Counted from the stretch's first letter, positions 1 to 8,758 are shown. The stretch is DNA of 37,006 nt from Gammaproteobacteria bacterium (GCA_026196575.1 JAPHSX010000035.1:1-37006); one strand, 5' to 3'. A program made the numbers and translations. The notes: generated from the sequence alone by a model not told the origin.

Positions 1-168
1 CTCTTCTCCGAGGTGGTCAATCTGCACCCGGTGGCGATCATCGTGGCGATCCTGGTGTTCGGTGGGTTGTGGGGGTTTTGGGGGGTCTTCTTCGCCATCC
101 CGCTGGCGACCCTGGTAAGCGCCATCCTGGTGGCCTGGCCGCATTCCGGCGGGGCGGCGGCGGAGTGA
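1..168 (+). CDS. AI-2E/PerM-family permease, C-terminal end (partial)
   Basis: The window opens inside this gene; 55 codons remain before the TGA at 166-168. The visible tail has a conserved hydrophobic stretch ([21 protein letters not shown]) followed by a second short hydrophobic segment and a small Ala-rich end. The pattern G-x-L-x-G-x-x-G-x-x-x-A-x-P near the last membrane segment is typical of the AI-2E transporter (PerM/YdgI) superfamily of eight-helix membrane proteins. Family members export diverse small solutes or act as Na+(Li+)/H+ antiporters, so the substrate cannot be told from this fragment. The assignment rests only on the C-terminal motif. Confidence 0.65.
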   Translation, partial: LFSEVVNLHPVAIIVAILVFGGLWGFWGVFFAIPLATLVSAILVAWPHSGGAAAE

Positions 169-214
169 CCACGGGGGCGCCAGGCGCCGTTTGAGTGCGG
201 TTATTAACAGCCTG

Positions 215-565
215 TTAATTGATGGCACAGTACTTTTGGGCATTAACCCTGAGAACCTGTTCGCGCACCACCCGCCATTTTCCGCCCTGCTCCTGATGCA
301 GGGTGATCTCCTTCGCCACCTCGATGCACTGTTTGGCGTGCTCCTTCATCTGTTCCAGTACGCTAAAGGTGATCAGCCGTGGACGTTCGCTAAATACCCT
401 GGGATCGCGATGGCTCAGACTGTATAACAACTTTTTTTAGGTTCTTAGGAAGTTAAGCACATGCTCCGAGACCAGTGACATATGGGCATCCAGGTTCCAG
501 GTAGCAGCACTGCAGGCGAGGTCATTGAGCCACTGTTTGACGACAGCATTATTTTCCGTGTTCAT
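215..565 (-). pseudogene. Decayed NTF2/SnoaL-like small protein gene
   Basis: Reading on the minus strand from the ATG at 565-563 gives 42 residues beginning MNTENNAVVKQWLNDLA and containing WNLDAHMSLVS, then an in-frame TAA at 439-437. The same frame continues without another stop to 215 and includes SERPRLITFSVLE and GGKWRVVREQVL. The two halves look like the start and the end of a SnoaL/NTF2-like protein of about 120 residues. In such proteins an AHMSLVS-type segment leads into a central part and a GKWRVVQE-type strand closes the fold. Here the middle appears to be missing, and a stop plus an A-run sits at the join. An alternative is that only the 71-codon TTG-initiated 3' part is expressed. 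The family call comes from pattern memory. Confidence 0.45.
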
Positions 566-653
566 GGGCTACCATTGTTACTTACCGGTGGATATATCGG
601 GCCGGCGTGGGGGCTCGCAGTACGCTGACTTTTTCCCCGCAGGCGGGCACCCC

Positions 654-674
654 ACGGGTTTTGCGCAAACCCGT
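654..674 (+). promoter_or_regulatory. Inverted repeat in pdhA leader
   Basis: ACGGGTTT and AAACCCGT pair around a TGCGC centre, forming a near-perfect hairpin about 40 bases upstream of the pdhA start. It has no T-tract, so it is not an intrinsic terminator. It could be an operator or a leader structure. I see no convincing promoter in the rest of 566-714. Confidence 0.25.
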
Positions 675-714
675 TCCTCGGCAAATCGAATCGATGTGTT
701 GCAAGGAGGTCACC

Positions 715-1707
715 ATGAACACTGCTGACAAAACCCGGCTACTGCGCGAGATGCTGTTCGCGCGCCGCTTTGAAGAGCGCTGTTACGAGGCCTATGTGGA
801 GCGCAAGATTGGCGGTTTTCTTCACCTCTATCCGGGACAGGAGGCGTGCTGTCACGGCGTGTTGGAGGCGGCCCGTCCGGGGCGCGACTATGTGATCACC
901 GGCTACCGCGACCATATCCACGCCATCAAGTGCGGCACCGATCCCAGAGCGGTGATGGCCGAGCTCTTCGGCAAGGAGTCAGGCTGTTCCCGGGGGCGCG
1001 GCGGCTCGATGCACATCTTTGACGTGGCGCACCGTTTCATGGGGGGGTATGCCCTGGTGGGCGGCCCCTTTCCGCTGGCCGCCGGCATGGCCAAGGCGAT
1101 CAAGCTGAAGGGGGATGACGATATCGCCATCTGTTTCCTCGGTGATGCCGCCAACAACCAGGGGGCCTTTCACGAGGCGCTCAACATGGCCTCGCTGTGG
1201 CGGCTGCCGGTGCTCTACGTCACCGAGAACAACCTCTACGGCATCGGTACCCACATCGAGCGCTCCTCCGCGGTGACGGAGCAGTACCGGCGCGCCGCGG
1301 CCTACGCCATCCCCGCAAAACAGGTCGATGGGCAGGATATCGAGCTGGTCTATGCGGCGGCGCAGGAGGCGGTGGGGCATGTGCGCGCCGGCAAGGGACC
1401 CTATCTGCTGGAGCTGATGACCTACCGCTACCGCGGCCACTCCATGTCCGACTCCAACGCCTATCGCAGCAAGGAGGAGGAGCAGGCGTGGGGCCGGCGT
1501 GACCCCATCACTATCCTGCGCGACCGGCTGATCGCGGCTGGCGAGTTGACGGCGGAGGGGTATCAGGCGCTGGAGCGGGCGATTATCGAGGAGATCGAGA
1601 ACGAGATCATTCCCTTCGCCGAGGAGGCGCCGCAACCCGACCCGGTCGAGCTGGAGCGCTATGTCCTGGCAGAAAATGACCCCTGGGTGATGGGAGGTGC
1701 CAGCTGA
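715..1707 (+). CDS. pdhA: Pyruvate dehydrogenase E1 component, alpha subunit
   Basis: This is the thiamine-diphosphate-dependent alpha subunit of a heterotetrameric E1, which decarboxylates pyruvate and passes the acetyl group to lipoyl-E2. The protein has 330 residues, normal for the family. The ThDP/Mg motif starts at about residue 143 as GDAANNQGAFHEALNMASLW and ends with ENN; the usual GDG is GDA here. The loop YRYRGHSMSDSN, corresponding to the phosphorylation loop of eukaryotic E1 alpha, is present. The ATG at 715 is chosen because AAGGAGGT lies directly upstream (703-710); the frame stays open to 607 but has no such site. The TGA overlaps the ATG of pdhB (TGATG), so the two are translationally coupled. 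A branched-chain or acetoin E1 alpha is possible, but the neighbouring E2-E3 favours pyruvate. Confidence 0.9.
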   Translation: MNTADKTRLLREMLFARRFEERCYEAYVERKIGGFLHLYPGQEACCHGVLEAARPGRDYVITGYRDHIHAIKCGTDPRAVMAELFGKESGCSRGRGGSMHIFDVAHRFMGGYALVGGPFPLAAGMAKAIKLKGDDDIAICFLGDAANNQGAFHEALNMASLWRLPVLYVTENNLYGIGTHIERSSAVTEQYRRAAAYAIPAKQVDGQDIELVYAAAQEAVGHVRAGKGPYLLELMTYRYRGHSMSDSNAYRSKEEEQAWGRRDPITILRDRLIAAGELTAEGYQALERAIIEEIENEIIPFAEEAPQPDPVELERYVLAENDPWVMGGAS

Positions 1708-2684
1708 TGGCCGAGATCAGGTACTGGGAGGCGATCCGCCGCGCCCACGACGAGGAGATGGCGCACGACCCGCTGGTGATTGCCTTGGGCGAGGATATCG
1801 GCCTGGTCGGCGGCACCTACAAGGCGACCTCCGGCCTCTACGACAAGTACGGCCCGGAGCGGGTGATCGACACCCCCATCGTCGAGGGGGGCTACACCGG
1901 GCTTGGCATCGGCGCCTCCTTCCTCGGGGTGCGGCCAATCATCGAGCTGATGTCGGTCAACTTCGCCTGGCTGGCGATGGACCAGATGTTCAACTCCGCC
2001 GCCAAGGTGCGTTACATGTCGGGCGGCCAGCTGAGCGCCCCGGTGGTGTTCCGCTCCCCCGGCGGTTGCGCCCACCAGCTCGGTGCCCAGCACTCGGCGC
2101 GCATGGAGAAGGTCTTCATGGGGGTGGCCGGGCTGCGCGTGGTCACCCCCAGCAATCCCCGTCAGGCCTACGGGCTGTTGAAGAGCGCGGTGCGCTGCAA
2201 CGACCCGGTGTTCATCAACGAGCACGAGCTGATGTACAACATAAAGGGGGAGGTACCGGACGAGGAGTACTTCCACCCGCTGGAGGGCTCGGAGGTGGCG
2301 CGTGAGGGCAGTGATGTGACCCTGTTCGGCTACAACATCTCGGTCTACTGGTGTCTGGCGGCCGCCGGGAAGCTGGCCGAACAGGGGATCAATGCCGAGG
2401 TGATCGATCTCTACGCCCTGGCGCCGCTGGACCGTGCGGGGATCAGGCGCTCGGTGAGCAGGACCCACCGTGCGGTGATCGTCGAGGAGGCGGAGCCGGC
2501 GGTGGGCGTCGGCGCCGAGGTGATGGCGATCATCAACGAGGAGTGTTTCTTCGAGCTCGATGCCCCACCGCTGCGGATCTCCGCAAGGAGTGTCCCCATC
2601 CCCTATAATCGCGCCCTGGAAAAGGCGGCCATCCCCAATGCCGGGGATGTGGTGCGTGCCGTGCTGAATATGTTCGGCAAATAA
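1707..2684 (+). CDS. pdhB: Pyruvate dehydrogenase E1 component, beta subunit
   Basis: The beta subunit pairs with PdhA to complete the E1 active site. It has 325 residues, the standard length. Typical features are LGEDIG near residue 27, the segment VDTPI-like VIDTPIVEGGYTGLGIGAS, MDQMFNSAAK, the FRSPGG strand, HSARMEKVF, and the C-terminal domain with IDLYALAPLD and VEEAEPAVGVGAE. It starts on the ATG that overlaps the pdhA stop. It is followed after 42 bases by the E2-E3 gene, with a possible AAGGATC ribosome site at 2714. All three genes read as one operon. This heterodimeric E1 type differs from the single-chain AceE typical of enteric bacteria. Confidence 0.9.
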   Translation: MAEIRYWEAIRRAHDEEMAHDPLVIALGEDIGLVGGTYKATSGLYDKYGPERVIDTPIVEGGYTGLGIGASFLGVRPIIELMSVNFAWLAMDQMFNSAAKVRYMSGGQLSAPVVFRSPGGCAHQLGAQHSARMEKVFMGVAGLRVVTPSNPRQAYGLLKSAVRCNDPVFINEHELMYNIKGEVPDEEYFHPLEGSEVAREGSDVTLFGYNISVYWCLAAAGKLAEQGINAEVIDLYALAPLDRAGIRRSVSRTHRAVIVEEAEPAVGVGAEVMAIINEECFFELDAPPLRISARSVPIPYNRALEKAAIPNAGDVVRAVLNMFGK

Positions 2685-2726
2685 TCATCGCTCTGCTGTG
2701 CGGTGTGGTGAATAAGGATCCTAAAA

Positions 2727-5396
2727 ATGGCTGAACCGTATGTGATCAAGATGCCACAGCTCTCCGACACCATGACCGAGGGGGTGGTGGCGAGCTGGGA
2801 GAAACAGGTCGGCGACAAAATCGCGCGCGGCGATATTGTCGCCACCATCGAGACCGACAAAGCGATCATGGATGTGGAGGTGTTCCGCGAGGGTTATCTC
2901 TCGGGGCCGCTGTGTGCCATTGATAGCACCGTCCCGGTGGGTGAGGCGCTGGCCTATCTGGTCGAGAGCAGCGAACAGGTCGTGCGCGAAACCGCGCCTC
3001 CTGGCCAGGGTGCCGCCGCGGTGCCAGACAAGGAGCCAGCTACGCCCCACACGGCCGTGACGCCGGCCGCTGCGGCAGCGGCCGGTGGCGAGCCGGCGCC
3101 GCGTCCGCCCGGCCAGCGAGCCACCCCCTACGCCCGCCAGCTGGCGGGTAGCCAGGGGATCGATCTTACGACACTCAAGGGCAGCGGTCCTGAGGGTGAA
3201 ATTACCGCCGCCGATCTCAAGGGGGCGCAACCCCAACCACTCCCCGGCGCGCTGCGCGCCGAGCCCCGGGTAGCCGGCAACGGCCGGCCGATGAACGCGA
3301 TGGAGCGGGCGATCAGCGCCTCGATGAGCGCCTCGCTCACCATGCCCACCTTTCATGTCACGGTGCATGCACAGCCCACGGCACTGCTCGCGGCGGCGAA
3401 GCAGGTGGGGGTATCGCTGACGGTGGCCATCGCCAAGGCCTGTGCCGAGGCGATCAAGGCGCACCCCGCCATCAACTGGTGTTACCAGCCGCCCGACCGG
3501 CTGGTCGAACGTGACAATGTCGACATCGGTCTGGCGGTCACCGCCGAGGGTAATGGCCTGGTGGTGCCGGTGCTGCACGGTTGCGAGTCGCGCCCCCTGG
3601 CGCAGCTGAACGCGGAGTGGCAGGGGCTGGTGGCGCGCGCCCGCCAGCGCCGCCTTACGCCCGATGAATACGCCAACCCCACCTTTGTGGTATCGAATAT
3701 GGGTATGATGGGGGTTTCGTATTTTGATGCCATCCCCACCCCCGGCACCGCCGCGATCCTGGCGATCGCCGCCGCGGGCCGGGAGGGCATGCCGCTTACC
3801 CTCACCGCCGACCACCGTGTGGTCAATGGTGCGCAGGTGGCCCTGTACCTCAATACCCTGAAAGAGCTGATCGAGAGGCCCGAGAGCTGGATGGAAACTG
3901 AACAACAACAAGGCCCGCGGCTCCCCGCGGGGGAGTGGCAGTACGACGTGGTGGTGATCGGCGGCGGTCCCGGTGGTGAGGATTGCGCCCGTGAGCTGGC
4001 CGGCCATGGCCTGAAGGTCGCCATGGTCAACGATGCCCCATTTCCCGGCGGCGAGTGCCTGTGGCGTGGCTGCATCCCCTCCAAGGCGTGGCGCGCGGCG
4101 GCGGATCGCATCCGCGACCGCGCCTTCGACGCCACCATGGGGGTGGAGGGAACCCATGGCAACATCACCCTGGACTGGGCACGGCTGGAGTCGCATCGTC
4201 GCGGCATCCTCGAGGAGCGCGGCCGCATGGCGCTCAACACCGACAAGGGGGTGAAGATCAGCGTGCTGCAAGGTTTTGCCTCCTTTGTCGATGAGCATCA
4301 CCTCTTTATCGATATCTCCGGCAACTCCGGGGAACCGCACCACCGCGCCCGGCCCGGCGACGGCTCGCAGGGCGAGACGCTCTCCTTCGGCTGTGCGGTG
4401 ATCGCCACCGGCGCACCGCCCTTTGTACCGCCGATCCCCGGCGCCAGGGAGGGGATCGCCGCGGGTGGGGTACTCACCTCCGATACGGTGTGGAGCCTGC
4501 CAAAAATACCGGGGCGCCTCGGCATTGTCGGCGGCGGGGCCATCGGCATGGAGATGGCGCAGATCTTCCAGGATTTCGGTAGCGAGGTGCTGCTGCTGGA
4601 GCGCCACGAGCGGGTGCTGGCCGAGGTGGAGCCGGAGATCGCCAAACACCTCATCGCCGCCCTCGGTGAAGAGCCCAACCTCACCCTCAAGACCAATGCC
4701 GCCACCAGGGGGGTCGAGGGGGAGCCCGGCAGGATGACCCTGTTGTATGAGGATGGCGCCGGTGCGCAGCGCTTCGACTGTGACTATGTGCTGATGGCCA
4801 CCGGCAAGCGCCCGCTGCTAGAGCCGCTAAAACTTGATGCGGCCGGCGTGGAGGTGGTGGGCGGCGTGATCCGGGCCGATGCCCACTGCCGTACCTCGGT
4901 GCCGCATATCTATGCGGTGGGCGATGTGATTGGCGGCCTGATGCTGGCCCACACCGCCGCCCAGCAGGGGCGCGTCGCCGCCGCCACCATTCTCGGCGAG
5001 GAGCTGGCCTATGACGAGGCCAGGGATGCGGGCGTCATCTTCACCCGCCCCGAGGCGGGCTTTGTCGGCCTTACCCTGGAACAGGCGAAGGGGCGCGGTA
5101 TCGATGCCGCGGAGGTGAAGGTGCCGCTCAGCATCGATGCCAAGGCGATGATCACCGGTGAGCGCCACGGTCTGATCAAGATCGTCGCCGACAAGGTCAG
5201 CCACAGGGTGGTAGGGGTGCATCTGTTGGCCGACCACACCGACACCCTTATCGGCGAGGCGGTGATGATGGTCGCGGGTGAGCTGACGCTGGAACAGGTG
5301 GCCCGCGCCATCCATCCGCACCCCACCCAGACCGAGATCTTCGGGGAGCTGGCGCGCCGCCTGCTCTCGCGGTTGCGGCGCAGCAGGAGGCGCTAG
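2727..5396 (+). CDS. Fused dihydrolipoamide acetyltransferase (E2) and dihydrolipoamide dehydrogenase (E3)
   Basis: One 889-residue reading frame carries two enzymes normally made separately. Residues 1-80 are a lipoyl domain with the modified lysine K45 in ETDKAIMDVE. An Ala/Pro linker follows, then a peripheral-subunit-binding domain (about 131-165). The E2 catalytic domain (about 185-388) resembles the cyanobacterial/plastid style (MPTFHVTV, FVVSNMGMMGVSYFDAI). Its active-site motif is DHRVVNG at 362-368, with Asn367 where DHRxxDG enzymes have Asp. From about 405 an E3 begins: FAD motif GGGPGG (412-417), redox pair C444/C449 in GGECLWRGCIPSK, NAD motif GGGAIG (602-607), and the C-terminal dyad H865/E870 in HPHPTQTE. 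No frameshift separates the halves. It completes the pyruvate dehydrogenase complex with PdhAB. Confidence 0.9.
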   Translation: MAEPYVIKMPQLSDTMTEGVVASWEKQVGDKIARGDIVATIETDKAIMDVEVFREGYLSGPLCAIDSTVPVGEALAYLVESSEQVVRETAPPGQGAAAVPDKEPATPHTAVTPAAAAAAGGEPAPRPPGQRATPYARQLAGSQGIDLTTLKGSGPEGEITAADLKGAQPQPLPGALRAEPRVAGNGRPMNAMERAISASMSASLTMPTFHVTVHAQPTALLAAAKQVGVSLTVAIAKACAEAIKAHPAINWCYQPPDRLVERDNVDIGLAVTAEGNGLVVPVLHGCESRPLAQLNAEWQGLVARARQRRLTPDEYANPTFVVSNMGMMGVSYFDAIPTPGTAAILAIAAAGREGMPLTLTADHRVVNGAQVALYLNTLKELIERPESWMETEQQQGPRLPAGEWQYDVVVIGGGPGGEDCARELAGHGLKVAMVNDAPFPGGECLWRGCIPSKAWRAAADRIRDRAFDATMGVEGTHGNITLDWARLESHRRGILEERGRMALNTDKGVKISVLQGFASFVDEHHLFIDISGNSGEPHHRARPGDGSQGETLSFGCAVIATGAPPFVPPIPGAREGIAAGGVLTSDTVWSLPKIPGRLGIVGGGAIGMEMAQIFQDFGSEVLLLERHERVLAEVEPEIAKHLIAALGEEPNLTLKTNAATRGVEGEPGRMTLLYEDGAGAQRFDCDYVLMATGKRPLLEPLKLDAAGVEVVGGVIRADAHCRTSVPHIYAVGDVIGGLMLAHTAAQQGRVAAATILGEELAYDEARDAGVIFTRPEAGFVGLTLEQAKGRGIDAAEVKVPLSIDAKAMITGERHGLIKIVADKVSHRVVGVHLLADHTDTLIGEAVMMVAGELTLEQVARAIHPHPTQTEIFGELARRLLSRLRRSRRR

Positions 5397-5576
5397 GCGT
5401 CTGTCCGGCAGCCATCGAAATGGTTACGATTATATGGTCGGGCAGGAGGCGCTCGCGCTGGACGATATCGCCGGTCGCGGCTACTGTGATCGTGTATGGT
5501 TCATACACGGTGGCGGCGCAGAGTGGGTGGAACCGCGCCGGGTGGAAGGGGTGAGTTGATGGCGCGGGTCTGTTAA

Positions 5577-5939
5577 ATGCCGAGAATGTCAACCAATAAG
5601 CTGCAGCCTGGCATGGTGCTGGGGGCCGATGTCAAGGATTTGAGCGGCCGTTTGCTGCTGAATGCCGGCACCGAGGTGCAGCAGCAGCACCTCAAAGTGC
5701 TGCGTACCTGGGGCGTCTCGGGTGTCGAGGTGGTTGGCGAGGGCGGGGAGGAGCCCGCCGTGGGGGATAGCCACACCGTCGCCGCTGCGCTCTCGCCCGA
5801 GGCGCTCACGGCGATAGAGGGCGAAATCGAGAAGCGGTTTGTTGCGGTTACGTTGTCACACCCGGTGATGGTTGCGCTGGTGGCGTTGGTGCGGGACGAC
5901 CTGACGATGCACTACTTCGATGAGGCGCTATTCAAATGA
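5577..5939 (+). CDS. Conserved small protein preceding an HDOD protein
   Basis: A 120-residue protein whose first 60 residues follow a recurrent pattern: LQPGMVLGADVKDLSGRLLL, then NAGTEV, then HLKVLRTWGVSGVEVVG. Similar segments occur in small proteins beside, or at the N-terminus of, HD-GYP and HDOD signalling proteins; their biochemical role is unknown to me. The rest is Gly/Ala/Glu-rich and then helical, with no recognisable catalytic motif. The start could be the ATG at 5577 or the one at 5586; neither has a strong ribosome site. The TGA overlaps the ATG of the HDOD gene (ATGA), which argues that this is a real gene and a functional partner. It may act as a sensory or scaffold module. 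Confidence 0.7.
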   Translation: MPRMSTNKLQPGMVLGADVKDLSGRLLLNAGTEVQQQHLKVLRTWGVSGVEVVGEGGEEPAVGDSHTVAAALSPEALTAIEGEIEKRFVAVTLSHPVMVALVALVRDDLTMHYFDEALFK

Positions 5940-6787
5940 CGCCCATGACAGTGGAGGGGCTGATTGCGCGCTGCCATGCCATTACCTCATTGCCCCTTAT
6001 TTATCAGCGGCTCGATGAGGCGATCAACGACCCCTATAGCGACCTTTCGCGCATTGCCGCCATCCTCTCCGAGGACTCCGCGCTCTCGGCACGGCTGCTG
6101 CGCCTGGCCAACAGTGCCATGTTCAGTTTTCCCTCCAGGGTGGAGACGGTGAGTCGGGCTATCACCATTGTCGGCACCAAACAGTTACGTGATCTGGTGC
6201 TGGCGACCAGTGTGATTGAACTCTTCCGCGATATTCCCCAGGAGGTGGTCAGTATGGAGTCGTTCTGGCGCCACTCCATCGCAACGGGGATCTGTGCCCG
6301 CGTTATTGCCACCTGTCGGCGCGAGGCGAATGTCGAACGATTTTATGTGCTCGGTCTGTTGCACGATATCGGCCGGCTGATTATCTATTTGCAGCTGCCG
6401 GAGGCATTTGGCCGGGCAATCGGGCTCGCGGCCGAGAAACGGCTCCCGCTCTATCAGGCGGAGCGGGAGCTGTTCGGCTTTGATCATGCCGCAGTGGGCC
6501 AAGAGTTAATGAGAAAATGGAAGTTGCCAGCCGCCCTGCAAGAGGGGGTGGGGTGTCACCATGCGCCGCAGTTAGCGGCACGTTACCCGGAAGATGCGGC
6601 AACGGTGCACATCGCCGATATTGTGGCAAACGCCTTCAGGATGGGAAGCAGCGGTGGCTCGACGGTACCGCCGTTTGTGGAGCAGGCATGGGAGCGTCTC
6701 GGTTTGACGGTCGACCAGTTGCCGCTTATCGCCGAGCAGTTGGCGCTGCACTATCGCGTTGCGGTCGATATCTTCATGGAGCACTAA
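5936..6787 (+). CDS. HDOD-domain signalling protein
   Basis: A 283-residue protein made almost entirely of an HDOD domain, a relative of HD hydrolases used in bacterial signalling and regulatory complexes. The N-terminal part (SLPLIYQRLDEAINDP, then SEDSALSARLLRLANSAMF) is the diagnostic HDOD start. The HD-like core is VLGLLHDIGRLIIY at about 138-151, and HHAP lies near residue 207. Many HDOD proteins lack hydrolase activity and act as adaptors, so activity should not be assumed. It overlaps the gene upstream and lies seven bases before the GGDEF-EAL gene, so the three probably form one c-di-GMP-related signalling operon. Confidence 0.85.
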   Translation: MTPMTVEGLIARCHAITSLPLIYQRLDEAINDPYSDLSRIAAILSEDSALSARLLRLANSAMFSFPSRVETVSRAITIVGTKQLRDLVLATSVIELFRDIPQEVVSMESFWRHSIATGICARVIATCRREANVERFYVLGLLHDIGRLIIYLQLPEAFGRAIGLAAEKRLPLYQAERELFGFDHAAVGQELMRKWKLPAALQEGVGCHHAPQLAARYPEDAATVHIADIVANAFRMGSSGGSTVPPFVEQAWERLGLTVDQLPLIAEQLALHYRVAVDIFMEH

Positions 6788-6793
6788 ACGGTC

Positions 6794-8743
6794 ATGGCAG
6801 ACAGGATGGATGACAATGACAAAGAGTTGCACTACCTGCGCCGGCGGGTAGAGCATCTTGAGGAGGTCAATCGCTGGCATGTGGATGCACTGGGGATGCT
6901 GACTTTAATGGAGGAGGTGCATGGCGATGCCTCCTTGCTGCGTGACCCGCTGAAGATATTTGCCTCAACCCGACAGTATCTGAAACGGGTCGTTGATTTT
7001 CCTTCTAGCGCCTTCTTTACCGTCAATGAAGCAGATTCTAGCTTTCGCCTGGCCGATACCGATGTGGCCGCCGATATCTACAACCTGCATGGCATCACCG
7101 ACCACTTGATCGACACGGGGAAATTTGCCTGGGCCATTAATCAGAATCGTCCCGTCGAGGTGCGCAGCAGCCTCTCGCCGCATCGCATCATTCTGCATGT
7201 GCTTACCACCAAGACGCGGGTGCGCGGGATGTTCTTGGGGATCGTGAGTGACGAGCAGTTGGTCATCTCCTCGCCCATGCAGAATTTGATCTCGGTCATT
7301 CTCAATAACAGCGCCTATGCCCTGGAGAGCGCCGCGCTCTACCAGTTGATCAATGACCACAATCAGAGTCTGGAAAAACTGGTCGTGCAGCGTACGCGAG
7401 AGCTGGAGTTTCAGTATGCGCACGATAGCCTGACAGGACTGCCCAACCGCTTGCTGTTTCAGGATCGGCTGGAACAGGCGATGGAGCGTGCCCGTGGCGG
7501 CGCGGGGTTAGTGGTGGTCATGATCATCGACCTGGATATGTTCAAGCGTATTAACGACACCCTGGGGCATGCGGCGGGTGATCAGCTGTTACGGGTGGTG
7601 GCCGAGCGGCTGAAGTGCGGTCTGCGCGATAGTGATGCGCTGTCCGGTTTTGACACGGGTCGCTTGCAGTTAACCTTGGCCCGTCTGGGTGGTGACGAGT
7701 TTGCCATACTTCTCTCCGAGATCGATACCATTGATACGATCCCTCATGTCATTCGGCGCGTCGTTGAGTCGCTGTCACAAAATATTGCACTGAATGGCGA
7801 GGAGATCTACACCACCTGCAGTATCGGCATCAGTGTCTACCCCAAGGATGGTGAGGATACCGATACCCTGCTGAAAAACGCCGATGCGGCGATGTATCAC
7901 GCCAAACGGTTGGGGCGTAACCACTATCAGTTCTACGAGCAGGAGATCAACGAGGCCTCGTTCCACCACCTGAAGCTGGAAAACCAGCTGCGTTTTGCCA
8001 TTGAACGCGAGGAGTTCTTTGTGCTCTATCAGCCAAAGATCGATCTGCGCAGTGGCCGAGTCTGCGGGGTGGAGGCGCTGGTGCGTTGGGATCACCCGGA
8101 GCTGGGTGTGGTCTCGCCCGTGGAGTTTATCCCGATCGCCGAATATACCGGGTTGATCACCATCATTGGCGAGTATGTATTGCGGACCGCCTGTGAGCAG
8201 GTGCGTGACTGGTTGCACGAGGGTTTTGACGATTTCCGCATGGCGGTGAACCTGTCGCCGCAACAGTTCCGTCAGCACGATTTGCTGGAGCGCATGCTTG
8301 CCATTATCAACGAGGTGGGCATCGAGACGCGTTACCTGGAGGTGGAGATCACCGAGGGGGTGATTATGGAGGACGTGGCGGCGGCGATCGTGACGATGCA
8401 ACGCCTGCATGAACTTGGCATCGCCCTCTCGATTGATGACTTTGGCACCGGCTATTCGTCGCTTAGCTTTCTCAAGCGTTTTCCTATCGACACCCTCAAG
8501 ATCGACCGTTCCTTTGTCAACGATATCACCACCGACAGCGCCGATGCCTCGATCGTCATCGCCATAATCGGCATGGCCCACAATATGGGGTTGAAGGTCA
8601 TTGCCGAAGGGGTGGAGGGCGAGTCACAACTGATCTTTCTGCGGGCGCTCAAGTGCGATGAGATCCAGGGGTATCTCATCAGCCCCCCGGTCAGCGGCGA
8701 TAAATTCCGTGATTTCTTTCTCCGCCAACGGCTGATTCCGTAG
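6794..8743 (+). CDS. GGDEF-EAL dual-domain c-di-GMP enzyme with N-terminal sensor region
   Basis: A 649-residue cytoplasmic protein with no membrane segment. Residues 1-35 are likely coiled coil. About 40-190 look like a GAF-type sensory fold (including LDTGKFAWAINQNRPVEV-like text), followed by a linker helix. The diguanylate cyclase domain (about 205-385) keeps an intact GGDEF at 299-303. An RDSD sequence at 278-281 resembles the allosteric I-site, but about 14 extra residues separate it from ARLGGDEF. The phosphodiesterase domain keeps EAL at 427-429, DDFGTGYSS (548-556) and KVIAEGVE (601-608), so both activities could be real. It is the last gene of the operon and converges with the LysR gene 15 bases later. 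Confidence 0.9.
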   Translation: MADRMDDNDKELHYLRRRVEHLEEVNRWHVDALGMLTLMEEVHGDASLLRDPLKIFASTRQYLKRVVDFPSSAFFTVNEADSSFRLADTDVAADIYNLHGITDHLIDTGKFAWAINQNRPVEVRSSLSPHRIILHVLTTKTRVRGMFLGIVSDEQLVISSPMQNLISVILNNSAYALESAALYQLINDHNQSLEKLVVQRTRELEFQYAHDSLTGLPNRLLFQDRLEQAMERARGGAGLVVVMIIDLDMFKRINDTLGHAAGDQLLRVVAERLKCGLRDSDALSGFDTGRLQLTLARLGGDEFAILLSEIDTIDTIPHVIRRVVESLSQNIALNGEEIYTTCSIGISVYPKDGEDTDTLLKNADAAMYHAKRLGRNHYQFYEQEINEASFHHLKLENQLRFAIEREEFFVLYQPKIDLRSGRVCGVEALVRWDHPELGVVSPVEFIPIAEYTGLITIIGEYVLRTACEQVRDWLHEGFDDFRMAVNLSPQQFRQHDLLERMLAIINEVGIETRYLEVEITEGVIMEDVAAAIVTMQRLHELGIALSIDDFGTGYSSLSFLKRFPIDTLKIDRSFVNDITTDSADASIVIAIIGMAHNMGLKVIAEGVEGESQLIFLRALKCDEIQGYLISPPVSGDKFRDFFLRQRLIP

Positions 8744-8758
8744 CCGCCTTTGGCGCCA

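Noticed and set aside
607-714. Longer N-terminus for PdhA
   Set aside because: The extra 36 codons have no family match, whereas the ATG at 715 has a strong AAGGAGGT site.
979-1635. Long antisense open frames across the PDH, PFOR and SLC13 genes
   Set aside because: They are codon-bias shadows of GC-rich genes, with His/Arg/Gly-rich translations and no start signals.
5434-5559. A 41-codon open frame after the E2-E3 gene (begins MVGQEALALDDIAGRGY)
   Set aside because: No ribosome site and no family resemblance. The same frame runs back into the E3 coding region, so chance is as likely as a gene.
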